Shown here: piece after piece, positions 55,194 through 63,484 of the stretch
How the letters are laid out: every line of letters begins with the position of its first letter
Numbering within the stretch: position 1 is the stretch's first letter
Assembly: GCA_046350555.1 (NCBI GenBank)
Contig: JAXMAF010000008.1
Span: 169,555-233,554, forward strand
DNA length: 64,000 bases
Source of the DNA: JAXMAF01 sp046350555
GTDB taxonomy: Bacteria > Planctomycetota > Phycisphaerae > Phycisphaerales > SM1A02
Reading direction: 5' to 3'
Translations under genes and position numbers: made by a program
Notes under the pieces: model-generated
The model's database searches: none
What the model saw: the letters and a program-made list of their open reading frames with translations, nothing else
What the model was told of the DNA's origin: nothing

Positions 55194-56591
55194 TCAACCG
55201 CCCGGCGCGACCGGGCTCTGGTTGAGAACCACCGTGGTCGGCGCCGACGGCTGACCAAGGCCCTGGAAGCCGATCGTCACGGACGCGCCGTCGTCGAGGT
55301 GCTCGTTCCACGTCTCGTTGGCGACCAGCGCCTCGCCTCCGCCCTGCGAGAGCAGGACGCCGTTCCAGAGGTTCGCAATCGTGTATCCGGGCGTGTCGAA
55401 GGCGAGCTGCCAGCCATGGATCATCTCGCCGGAATCGTTGTTGATCGTCAGCGAGGCGATGAAGCCGCCCCCCGCGCCCGAGCCCCATTGGTCGGTCACC
55501 TGCCAGTCGAAGGTCAGGCCGCCGAGCTGGCACGCGTCGAGGAAGCCGTCGCCGTTGGCGTCGCCGCCGTCGGCGATCTCGCACGAGTCCGGAACGAGGT
55601 TCATGTTGCAGTCGTCGACAAGTCCACCCAGGATCGCGCAGACATCGAGGATGCCGTCGCCGTCGCAGTCGGCGAGGGCCTGGCATTCGTCGGGGATGCC
55701 GTCGGCGTTGCAATCGCTGGCGCCGTTGGCGATCTCCTCTGCGTCGGAGATTCCGTCTCCGTCGCAGTCCGGGCCGCACGATCCCCACGCGCTCAGGACG
55801 AGCGCCAGGTCCGCACCGTCGGTGAGACCGTCGCCGTCGAGGTCGCCAGCGCCGGTTCCCCACGAAGCGAGCACGTGCGCCAGATCGGCGCCGCCAATCG
55901 TGCCGTCGAGGTCGAAGTCGGCGGGACAACCGGGTGCGCCGCCGGCCCCGAAGTCGACGTCGGAGAGGCTGTGGAAGCTCTCGCCCGCCGGATCGATTCG
56001 CTGCCAGACGACGTAGATGCAGTGCTTGCCGTTGCGCGCCGGCAGCACGGCGCTGAACCGATATTGGTGATCGAGCAACGAGACCGGACCGAGCGCGAGC
56101 GGCGTCAGTTGCGCCCAGTTGAGCGGCATCGACGGATTCCAGTCGGGGGTCGTGATCCACGCGTGAAAGACGCTGGGATCGTGCGGCGTCGTGGCGTCCC
56201 ACACGAACTGGAACGGACCCGGCACGATCGCCGTCGCCTCCCAGTCGTCGCGGACGAGGTCGAGCCCCGCGTACTTCGAGTTGCCGCCGCTGGCGATCGT
56301 CCCGTCGAGGATGTACTGGCTGTAGTCGATCGACGACTGGAACTCGGGGGAACCGGGGAAGAAGTGGGTCACCTGGTTCCAGTCGTAGAAGGGCTGCGTT
56401 CCGCCAACCTCGATCGCCGCCTGGATCGCGGCCGACGTTGGATTCTCAGGCCCTTCGAGGAAGCCGTTGTAGACCCGGCTGACGGGACTCGCCATCGACC
56501 CATGGCCAACCACGGTCGTGGCCGGCGCCAGCGCGCCGAGCGTTGCGAGAACGGAGACGAGTCGCACGGGGTTGTCGTTTCGGATTCGCAT
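55194..56591 (-). CDS. AA10 lytic polysaccharide monooxygenase with calcium repeats and CBM2-like module
   Basis: 465 residues. Signal peptide ends TTVVG before His30 (HGSMASPVSRVYNG), which becomes the mature N terminus of the copper-binding histidine brace; the second ligand is His143 in SVFHAWITT, and Phe214 in DVDF fits the axial position. Residues about 220-355 are Asp-rich calcium repeats (GTIGGADLAHVLASWGTG, GLTDGADLALVLSAWG). The C-terminal module (about 358-455, FDWQVTDQWGSGAGGGFIAS) is like CBM2 of cellulose/chitin-binding proteins. It should cut crystalline polysaccharides oxidatively outside the cell. AGGAG lies ten bases before the ATG. Confidence 0.9.
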   Translation of the reverse strand: MRIRNDNPVRLVSVLATLGALAPATTVVGHGSMASPVSRVYNGFLEGPENPTSAAIQAAIEVGGTQPFYDWNQVTHFFPGSPEFQSSIDYSQYILDGTIASGGNSKYAGLDLVRDDWEATAIVPGPFQFVWDATTPHDPSVFHAWITTPDWNPSMPLNWAQLTPLALGPVSLLDHQYRFSAVLPARNGKHCIYVVWQRIDPAGESFHSLSDVDFGAGGAPGCPADFDLDGTIGGADLAHVLASWGTGAGDLDGDGLTDGADLALVLSAWGSCGPDCDGDGISDAEEIANGASDCNADGIPDECQALADCDGDGILDVCAILGGLVDDCNMNLVPDSCEIADGGDANGDGFLDACQLGGLTFDWQVTDQWGSGAGGGFIASLTINNDSGEMIHGWQLAFDTPGYTIANLWNGVLLSQGGGEALVANETWNEHLDDGASVTIGFQGLGQPSAPTTVVLNQSPVAPGG

Positions 56592-57095
56592 GTCGAAATC
56601 TCCTGATAAGGACGCCACGACGGCGCAGCGCCGCCGATGCAGGCATCAGTTCATGGGACTTCCGAGGAACGTCGCCGCGGATGCGCAGGCATCACGGCCA
56701 TGGGCACCCGCCCGCGTCACGCAGGCGGAGTGCGAGGGTCCTCTGGTACGTGTCGGGGGCGGACGACGGTTCGTCCCGAATCGGGGCCCGGGGACGTTTC
56801 GTTTCCTCGCCGCGTGCAGGCGGGAGTGTGGGCATGGGCGCTGGTTACTGGTTGCTGGTTACTGGTTGCTGGTTCTCCACGGGGCGTCAGCCGTTCGTCG
56901 GCGAGAACAGCACCTGCTCGGCTGCCGCTGCCACCTCATGCCTGCGTTCGACCACGCGACTCAAGATGAATCGGTCCCGCACCGGCAACGGACACGGCGC
57001 CGAACGTCACGCGCGGATATTGCCATGCGGCGCTGGCGAAGGCGGGGACGCTGCCGCCCGTTCCCGAGGCCGATGCCGAAGGCAACTTCCCCGCG
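56592..57095. other. Gene-free stretch upstream of XRE regulator
   Basis: About 500 bases. A heptamer array lies at 56,843-56,877 and the degraded N-terminal part of the XRE regulator lies near 57,000 (an in-frame stop at 56,967). Otherwise no gene-like signal seen. Confidence 0.5.
56843..56877 (+). repeat. Heptamer array GGTTRCT (5 units)
   Basis: GGTTACT, GGTTGCT, GGTTACT, GGTTGCT, GGTTCTC. Matches the right arm of the array at 36,682-36,734. Confidence 0.85.
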
Positions 57096-57362
57096 GTGGA
57101 GTACGCGCGGGCGACGCTGGCGCGGAAGATCATCGCCGCGCGGACCGCTGCGGGGTTGACGCAGCGTGCGCTCGCGCAGGCTGCGGGCATGAGCTTCGAA
57201 CACCTCAACCGCATTGAGTCGGCGAAGCACTCGCCGAACGTGACGACGGTTGCGAAGCTGGGGCGGGCGCTCCGCCAGAGCGGCGGCGCTTCACCGCAGC
57301 CGACGACGACACGCTCGCGCCGTCCGGCCACGAAGCCGCGCACCAACCGGAAGGGTCACTGA
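57096..57362 (+). CDS. XRE-family helix-turn-helix regulator, 5' truncated
   Basis: 88 residues from GTG, or a remnant. The helix-turn-helix lies at AGLTQRALAQAAGMSFEHLN followed by RIESAKHSPNVTTVAKLGRA. Similar planctomycete proteins begin further upstream; codons 57,024-57,095 (HAALAKAGTLPPVPEADAEG) match that missing part but lack a start and follow an in-frame stop at 56,967. So translation must begin at the GTG or the gene is broken. It lies three bases before the integrase remnant, a typical pairing of mobile elements. The C-terminal 25 residues are Arg/Thr-rich. Confidence 0.7.
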   Translation: MEYARATLARKIIAARTAAGLTQRALAQAAGMSFEHLNRIESAKHSPNVTTVAKLGRALRQSGGASPQPTTTRSRRPATKPRTNRKGH

Positions 57363-57365
57363 GCA

Positions 57366-57750
57366 ATGGCCAGCATCACGGAAGTCGGCAGCGGCAAGAA
57401 GCCCTCCAGGCGGCGACGTCGGCGATCATCGAAGCAGCGCCGCCGGTCCCGTGGCGCGTCCTGTTGGGGCTGGACCGACACGCGGGCTTGCGCTGCCCGA
57501 GCGGGACGCACGCGCTTCGGTGGCAGGATGTCGACTTCGACAACCGGACGCTAACGGTCCGATGCGTGAAGACCGAGAGGCACGCGGGGAAGGCGGTCCG
57601 AATCGTGCCAGTCGAGCCACGGCTCTTCACCCTGCTCCAAGACGCCTTCCACGCCGCGCCAGACGGCGCGGACACGCGTGGTGCGGCTGTCGAAGAACAA
57701 CCTCGCCCGTGGTCTGGAGACGATCGTGGTGAGAGCCAAGCTCAAACAGC
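57366..57750 (+). pseudogene. Tyrosine recombinase (integrase) remnant
   Basis: Starts MASITEVGSGKK and continues in the next frame as ALQAATSAIIEAAPPVPWRV, then the integrase core GLDRHAGLRCPSGTHALRW (first catalytic Arg region) and FDNRTLTVRCVKTERHAGKA. After a second frame change VVRLSKNNLARGLETIVVRA follows. The N-terminal DNA-binding domain is deleted and the C-terminal part with His-x-x-Arg and the nucleophilic Tyr is missing. It ends 35 bases before tRNA-Phe, a frequent integration target, which suggests a former integrated element. Confidence 0.75.
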
Positions 57751-57785
57751 GGCTGTTTCGGGCCGATTCCGCCGAAACACGCCAA

Positions 57786-57858
57786 TGGCCAGAGGCGGAC
57801 TTGAACCGCCGACACCCGCATTTTCAGTGCGGTGCTCTACCAACTGAGCTACCTGGCC
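57786..57858 (-). tRNA. tRNA-Phe (GAA)
   Basis: Full cloverleaf on the minus strand: acceptor GGCCAGG/TCTGGCC (one G:T pair), TAGCTCAGTTGGTAGAGC D-arm, anticodon loop CTGAAAA with GAA, and T-arm GGCGGTTCAAGTCCGCC. Discriminator A; CCA is not encoded. A pyrimidine-rich tandem repeat begins 62 bases upstream of its 5' end. Confidence 0.97.
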
Positions 57859-57920
57859 GCCAGACCGTTCTTGTTCGTTCTCCTTCGGTTCGTTCCGCTT
57901 CCTTGCTCCGTCCTTCGGTG

Positions 57921-57980
57921 CTTCCTTGCTTCGTCCTTCCTTGCTTCATTCTTCCTTGCTTCGTTCTTCCTTGGCTTCGT
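57921..57980 (+). repeat. Four 15-bp pyrimidine-rich repeats
   Basis: TCCTTGCTTCGTCCT, TCCTTGCTTCATTCT, TCCTTGCTTCGTTCT, TCCTTGGCTTCGTCG. They lie in a 341-base gene-free stretch (57,859-58,199) upstream of tRNA-Phe; nothing else is seen there. Confidence 0.85.
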
Positions 57981-58199
57981 CGCGCACGTCTTCGCTTCGT
58001 TCCTGCTCCGGCACCGGCTCGCGGCACGCCAGGACCCGTCGAGCACTCGATCCTGCCCATCGGTCGGGTCGCGGATCACGTCCGGTCGCGGGTTCGATCG
58101 TCGATCGACGCGCGGTGCGTGCAAGGCGAGCGAGAGGATTGCACCCCCGTCCATCGATGTCAAGCTCGTCCCGATGAGCCGGCGCGGCGCCCTGTCGCG

Positions 58200-58973
58200 T
58201 CACGTCGATGGCCGGATCGTTGCGTCAATGCCGGAGTCGCCGGAAGGAGCGGCGATCACGCCGGTCGCACCCGAAGCGGTCGGCGCCCTGCTGGAATCGC
58301 CGATGTTCGGCCTGCCCACGCCGGGCGAGGTCAGGCGAAGCCGACGGGCCGGCGCTGTGGGACCCTGCCTCGCCAGTTCGCCGAGGAGGCGTTCGGCCAG
58401 CCAGTGCCGCAGCGGCCGCAGGCCGCGATACGCGCGGAGCGAAGGGACGGCGACATCCTCGCGCAGGCCGGGCACGTGAACGCACGCGGGCGCGGCGCCA
58501 AGCGCGAGCCGGTCGTGGTGGTCCGCGAGGCGATCGTGCTCGGGTTCCGGGTCGGTATCGAGGGTCACGATGCGCAGCGCCGCAAACCAGCGGCGCACGC
58601 CGACGACGGCGCCCATCGCGCCGAGTCGATCGCGCGTCGCGTGGACCAGCGCCGGCTCGTGCGCCTCCGAGAGGTCGTGCCACGCGTTCGCCGAGCCACG
58701 AACGCACGCGACGACGTGGGCAAGATCGTCGAGGTGGGCGACGAGCCGCGTGACCCGCAGCGCCGAGGTTCCGGTCCGTCGCCGAACGGTGGATCCTTCA
58801 CGGACGGCGCGCGGCTGCGGGCCGCCACCGGCGTTCGATCCGTCCGCGCAGAACTCGAGCACATCGTCGGGATCGATCCCGTAGCGGACGGCGACGGAGC
58901 CCGCTCGCGCGAAGAACTCGCGGCGCAGCACGGCGGCGACGGTCGACGGCGCGATGACGACGCTGCGGCTCAT
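58200..58973 (-). CDS. Hypothetical protein
   Basis: 257 residues, not recognised. N-terminal MSRSVVIAPSTVAAVLRREF and a His/Asp-rich middle (PEPEHDRLADHHDRLALG) are followed by an Arg-rich segment (RGLRPLRHWLAERLLGELAR) and a low-complexity C terminus. No signal peptide or membrane helix. Its frame and codon use look coding, but the opposite strand is also open, so I give moderate confidence. It follows the nitrilase by 174 bases on the same strand. No function is proposed. Confidence 0.5.
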   Translation of the reverse strand: MSRSVVIAPSTVAAVLRREFFARAGSVAVRYGIDPDDVLEFCADGSNAGGGPQPRAVREGSTVRRRTGTSALRVTRLVAHLDDLAHVVACVRGSANAWHDLSEAHEPALVHATRDRLGAMGAVVGVRRWFAALRIVTLDTDPEPEHDRLADHHDRLALGAAPACVHVPGLREDVAVPSLRAYRGLRPLRHWLAERLLGELARQGPTAPARRLRLTSPGVGRPNIGDSSRAPTASGATGVIAAPSGDSGIDATIRPST

Positions 58974-59147
58974 GGGTGGTGCTGGCGAATCCCGGTTGCG
59001 GCGGTCCGAGGCGTTGCGCTCGCGCGGAAGCGGGCGATCAGGCGCACCGCGGAGAACGGCGGCGTCGGAGCGTCGCGAGCCAGCCGCGCGAACGTTCGCA
59101 TCGGTTTCGCGGCGATGGGGGCCAGTGTACGACGCGCGGTCGAGCGG

Positions 59148-60074
59148 TCAAACGACCACCGACTGTCCACCGGCGCCGTCATGCAGCGCGGTCGCACGTC
59201 CGGAAATGGACGGCGCATCGTCGTCAATCGCAATGGCACCGAGGAACTCGCGATGGGCGTCGCGCAGCGCGGGGAACTGCGCCCGCCACGCGCGCAGGTC
59301 GGCAAGGTCGAGCGTCGCGGCGAGTGTCATGGGTGCGTCGCCGGCCTCGGCGATGACCTTGCCGCGCGGATCGACGACGAGCGAACCGCCGGCGTACGCC
59401 AGGGTTGGATCCCGACCCACCCGGTTGACGGCGACAACGTACGCCTGGTTCTCGATGGCGCGGGCGATGCACAGCGCCCGCCAGTGATGTTGCCGGGCCG
59501 CCGGCCAGCTCGCCCCGAGAAGGAAGACCTCGGCGCCGGCGAGCGCCGCGAGGCGCCACAGCTCGGGGAAGCGCAGGTCGTAGCAGATGAGCGGACAGAC
59601 CGTCGCGCCGTCGATGCGGCGCAGCAGCAGCCGCGAGCCGCCGCCGTAGTGCTCGCCTTCCCTCCCGAAGGTGAACGGATGCACCTTTTCGTACCGACCT
59701 CGGACCACGCCACCGGGAGCGATCAGCGTGAGACAGTTGCGACCGCGCGGAGTGGTCGTTCGCGGCGTGCGGTCGTCGGCGCGTCGCGCCTCGCCCGCGT
59801 TGCGCGCGCCATCCGCTTCCGAAGCGCCGCCGCGCTCCGCGTGTCCGCACAGGATGTTCAGCGAACGGGCCGCGGCGACCGATTGGCCCCAGGCCACCGT
59901 CCGGGCGTCCACGATCGCGTCGAGATTGAACGAGAAGCCCGTGTCGAAGAGCTCCGCGAGCACGACCGTGGCACCCTGCGGCGGGCGCGCCGCGTCGAGC
60001 ATGTCCTCCACGGTCGCGTGGTTGGCCTGCTTGTCCTCCCAGGCGATGTCGTGCTGGATCGCGAGGACGTTCAC
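59148..60074 (-). CDS. Nitrilase-superfamily amidohydrolase (omega-amidase-like)
   Basis: 308 residues. The Glu-Lys-Cys catalytic triad is intact: Glu in VVLAELFDTGFSF, Lys in GRYEKVHPFTF, Cys in CPLICYDLRFPELW. The remainder (WPAARQHHWRALCIARAIEN, NRVGRDPTLAYAGGSLVVDP) suits omega-amidase/YafV-type enzymes that hydrolyse alpha-keto-omega-amides such as 2-oxoglutaramate. A roughly 25-residue Arg/Thr/Ala-rich insert lies before the Lys. It is followed by the hypothetical gene on the same strand. Substrate is inferred from subfamily likeness. Confidence 0.9.
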   Translation of the reverse strand: MNVLAIQHDIAWEDKQANHATVEDMLDAARPPQGATVVLAELFDTGFSFNLDAIVDARTVAWGQSVAAARSLNILCGHAERGGASEADGARNAGEARRADDRTPRTTTPRGRNCLTLIAPGGVVRGRYEKVHPFTFGREGEHYGGGSRLLLRRIDGATVCPLICYDLRFPELWRLAALAGAEVFLLGASWPAARQHHWRALCIARAIENQAYVVAVNRVGRDPTLAYAGGSLVVDPRGKVIAEAGDAPMTLAATLDLADLRAWRAQFPALRDAHREFLGAIAIDDDAPSISGRATALHDGAGGQSVVV

Positions 60075-60268
60075 GGGCGACGCACCGGGGAGAGGCTCCG
60101 TTCACACGCGCCGTCCGCGGTGGCCGACGGCCCGCACCACGGCTCGATCCACGAGGTCCGCCGCGCACGGTCGGTGCCGGCCTCGCCGCACGCGGCGCGG
60201 CGTGGACGACATCGAAGACGGACGAGACGCCACCCGTCTTCCGAAGCAGAACCTGCGAACGACGAAAG

Positions 60269-60342
60269 GGAGACCGACGGGGCTCGAACCCGCGACAGCC
60301 GGATCCACAATCCGGAGCTCTACCAACTGAGCTACGGTCTCC
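60269..60342 (-). tRNA. tRNA-His (GTG)
   Basis: Minus-strand cloverleaf. Acceptor GAGACCG/CGGTCTC with encoded G-1 pairing discriminator C73, as expected for tRNA-His. D-arm TAGCTCAGTTGGTAGAGC; anticodon loop TTGTGGA with GTG; T-arm GCGGGTTCGAGCCCCGT. CCA is not encoded. Confidence 0.97.
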
Positions 60343-60474
60343 ATGAACGGCCTGAACGGTCGCAGTGTAGCGCGCGGCGCTTCGCCGAGGCAACGCCGAG
60401 GTCGGGAGCCTTCGCGCGAACCGCGAGGACCCCGTGCTACCATGGCGGTTTTCATCCTCAACCCCATCGCTCCC

Positions 60475-62076
60475 ATGCCCACGCCCACCCTGACCGCGTC
60501 CGCTCTCGACCTTGGCAAGGCCGTCGTTCACCGCAACCTGTCCGTTCCGCTGCTGATCGAGACCGCGATCAAGCGCGGCGAAGGCGTGCTCGCGGCCAAC
60601 GGCGCGCTCATGTGCGACACCGGCGAGCGGACGGGGCGGAGCCCCAACGACAAGTACCTCGAGGACACCCCCGGGATCCACAAGAACATCGCCTGGGGCA
60701 AGGTCAACCAGCCCGTGACGCCGGAGCAGTTCGACGCGCTGAAGGCGCTCGCGCTGAACTACCTCCGCGGCAAGAAGGATCTCTACCGGTTCGACGGCTA
60801 CGCCGGCGCCGATCCGGAGTATCGCCTCAAGGTCTCCGTGATCACCGAGGAAGCGTGGCATTCGCTCTTTGCGCGGACGCTCTTCATCAACATCCCCGAG
60901 CATGAACTCGGCGGCGCCGACGGCGCCGGCTTCGAGCCGGACTGGACGATCATCAACGCGTGCAACCTGCGGATCGACACGCCCGCGAAATACGGCGTCA
61001 AGAGCGGCCTCGCGATCGTGCAGTCGCTCGAGAAGCGCACGGTGGTGATCGTCGGCACGCGCTACGCCGGCGAGATTAAGAAGTCGATCTTCTACGCGAT
61101 GAACTACGACCTTCCCGACATGGGAGTCTTCCCGATGCACTGCTCGGCGAACGTCGACCGGAAGGACGCCGGAAACGTCGCGCTCTTCTTCGGTCTCTCG
61201 GGGACGGGCAAGACGACGCTCTCGGCCGATCCGAACCGCGACCTGGTCGGCGACGACGAGCATGGCTGGTCGGACAGGGGCGTCTTCAACATCGAGGGCG
61301 GCTGCTACGCGAAGTGCATCAAGCTCTCGAAGGAGGGCGAGCCCGAGATCTGGAACGCGATCCGCTTCGGATCGGTGCTGGAGAACGTCGTCCTCGACCC
61401 GGTGACGCGCGAACCCAACTACGACGAGAGCGCCAAGACGGAGAACACGCGCGTCACCTATCCGGTCTCGTTCATCGCCAACGCGCGCATCCCGTCGGTC
61501 GCCGGTCACCCCAGGAACGTCGTCTTCCTGACGGCCGACGCGTACGGCGTGTTGCCGCCGGTCGCGAAGCTCACGCCGGAACAGGCGCAGTACTACTTCG
61601 TCAACGGCTATACCTCGAAGCTCGCCGGAACCGAGGCGGGCGTGACCGAGCCGCAGCCGAACTTCTCCGTCTGCTTCGGCGGCCCCTTCATGCCGCGCGA
61701 ACCGATGGTCTATGCGGAGCTCCTGGCGCGGCGGATCGCCGAGCACCGGTGCGACGTCTGGCTGCTCAACACCGGCTGGACGGGCGGACCATACGGCGTC
61801 GGAAACCGGTTCAAGCTGGCGTGGACGCGGGCGTTCGTCACGGCGATCCTCGACGGATCGCTGCGGAGCGCGAGGTACGCGACGCATCCGGTCTTCGGAC
61901 TGCACATGCCCGTCGCGGCGGCGGGCGTTCCGAGCGAGGTGCTCGATCCCCGCAACACCTGGAAGGACAAGGCCGCGTACGACGCGAAGGCGATGGAGCT
62001 GGCGAGGAAGTTCCGCGAGAACGACGCGAAGTTCAAGCTGTCGGATTCGGTGCGCGGGGCGGGACCGAAGGCGTAG
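60475..62076 (+). CDS. pckA: Phosphoenolpyruvate carboxykinase (ATP)
   Basis: 533 residues from the ATG before PTPTLTASALDLG; an ATG 11 codons earlier is possible. First step of gluconeogenesis from oxaloacetate. The ATP-dependent family motifs are present: GERTGRSPNDKYL; the P-loop LSGTGKTTLSADPNRD; metal-binding GDDEHGW; and WLLNTGWTGGPYGVGNRF. It lies about 100 bases downstream of the divergent tRNA-His. No regulator is evident. Confidence 0.95.
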   Translation: MPTPTLTASALDLGKAVVHRNLSVPLLIETAIKRGEGVLAANGALMCDTGERTGRSPNDKYLEDTPGIHKNIAWGKVNQPVTPEQFDALKALALNYLRGKKDLYRFDGYAGADPEYRLKVSVITEEAWHSLFARTLFINIPEHELGGADGAGFEPDWTIINACNLRIDTPAKYGVKSGLAIVQSLEKRTVVIVGTRYAGEIKKSIFYAMNYDLPDMGVFPMHCSANVDRKDAGNVALFFGLSGTGKTTLSADPNRDLVGDDEHGWSDRGVFNIEGGCYAKCIKLSKEGEPEIWNAIRFGSVLENVVLDPVTREPNYDESAKTENTRVTYPVSFIANARIPSVAGHPRNVVFLTADAYGVLPPVAKLTPEQAQYYFVNGYTSKLAGTEAGVTEPQPNFSVCFGGPFMPREPMVYAELLARRIAEHRCDVWLLNTGWTGGPYGVGNRFKLAWTRAFVTAILDGSLRSARYATHPVFGLHMPVAAAGVPSEVLDPRNTWKDKAAYDAKAMELARKFRENDAKFKLSDSVRGAGPKA

Positions 62077-62144
62077 GACGGCGGCGCGGAGGGTGCCGTG
62101 GGCGCCCGCCTCGCGAATGACGCGACCGACCACTCCCTCGTCCC

Positions 62145-63404
62145 ATGCCCACGACCTCCACCACCCCCGACGTCACCTTCTCCGACATCGTGGCGGCGCG
62201 AGAGCGGATCCGAGCCGGGATCTTCGAGTCGCCGTGCACCGAGTCGGAGGCGCTCTCGGATCTCCTCGGCTGCCGCGTCCACTGCAAGCTCGAGCACCTC
62301 CAGCGCACCGGCTCGTTCAAGGAGCGCGGGGCGCGGAACGCGCTCCTTCAGCTCGACGACGACGCGCGCCGGCGGGGGATCACCGCCGCGAGCGCCGGCA
62401 ACCACGCGCTGGCGCTCGCCTATCACGGCCGCCTGCTCGCCATTCCCGTCACCGTGGTGATGCCGCGCTTCGCGCCGCTGGTCAAGCAGGTGCGCTGTCG
62501 TCAGCTCGGCGCGACCGTTCTCCTGCACGGCGACAACATCGCCGAGGCGAAGGAGAAGGCCGACGAGATCGCCGCGGCGGCCGGGCTCACCTACATCCAC
62601 GGCTTCAACGACGCGGCGATCATCGCCGGCCAGGGAACGATCGGGCTGGAGCTGCTCGAGCAGGTGCCCAACGTCGACGCGGTGATCGTGCCCATCGGCG
62701 GCGCGGGGCTCATCGCCGGCATCGGTCTCGCGATGAAGACCGCCAAGCCCCGCGTCCAGATCGTCGGCGTCGAGCCGAGGCGGGCGTGCAGCTACGTCGA
62801 GGCGCTCAGGGCCGGCCACCCGGTGCGATGCGCGATGCAGCCGACGCTGGCCGACGGCCTTGCCGTCCCCGAGGTGGGCGCGCGGGCGTTCGAGATCGCG
62901 CGGCGCCACGTGGACCGCGTCGTGACGGTGGGGGAGGAGGACATCTCGCTGGCGATCCTGCGCCTCGCCGAGATGGAGAAGGGCGTCGTCGAGGGCGCCG
63001 GCGCGACGTCCCTCGCGGCGCTGCTCGCCCACGGCGAAGGCGAGCTCGCGGCGCTGCGCGGCCGGCGCGTCGTGCTCGTGCTCTGCGGCGGCAACATCGA
63101 TCCGATGATCCTCAGCCGCGTGATCGAGCACGGCCTCGCCGTCGACGGCCGCCTCACCCAGTTCACCGCGGTGATCCGCGACCGGCCGGGCGGCCTCGCG
63201 GAGATCGCCGGACTGATCGCGGCGAGCGGCGCGAGCGTCAAGCAGATCACCCACGAACGAGCCTTCGGCGGCCCCGACATCTCGACGGTGCAGGTGCTCT
63301 GCACCGTCGAGGTGCGCGACCGCGAACACGCGGAGCAGCTTCAGCGCGTCCTGACCGAGAGCGGAATCCGCATCGTGGACAAGGCCGCGCCGCGGCGCGA
63401 GTAG
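62145..63404 (+). CDS. ilvA: Threonine dehydratase with C-terminal ACT-like domain
   Basis: 419 residues. PLP enzyme that converts threonine to 2-oxobutyrate. PLP lysine in RTGSFKERGARNAL; glycine loop PIGGAGLIAGIG and GGNIDPMILSRVIEHGL follow; ASAGNHALALAYHG is typical. The C terminus (about residues 335-419, FTAVIRDRPGGLAEIAGLIA) is a single ACT-like regulatory domain, as in short or catabolic forms; it differs from two-domain IlvA. Either isoleucine synthesis or catabolism is possible. It follows pckA by 68 bases on the same strand. Confidence 0.92.
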   Translation: MPTTSTTPDVTFSDIVAARERIRAGIFESPCTESEALSDLLGCRVHCKLEHLQRTGSFKERGARNALLQLDDDARRRGITAASAGNHALALAYHGRLLAIPVTVVMPRFAPLVKQVRCRQLGATVLLHGDNIAEAKEKADEIAAAAGLTYIHGFNDAAIIAGQGTIGLELLEQVPNVDAVIVPIGGAGLIAGIGLAMKTAKPRVQIVGVEPRRACSYVEALRAGHPVRCAMQPTLADGLAVPEVGARAFEIARRHVDRVVTVGEEDISLAILRLAEMEKGVVEGAGATSLAALLAHGEGELAALRGRRVVLVLCGGNIDPMILSRVIEHGLAVDGRLTQFTAVIRDRPGGLAEIAGLIAASGASVKQITHERAFGGPDISTVQVLCTVEVRDREHAEQLQRVLTESGIRIVDKAAPRRE

Positions 63405-63484
63405 CGGCGGCGCGACCGCTGCGGTCCGATGCGCCGAGCCATCCGCGCCGTCCGGCGAGTCGCACCTTCCATCCCCCGCAGATC

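Noticed and set aside
53165..56591. Cellulosome-type dockerin proteins
   Set aside because: No cohesin or scaffoldin is seen and Planctomycetota calcium repeats usually serve as linkers.
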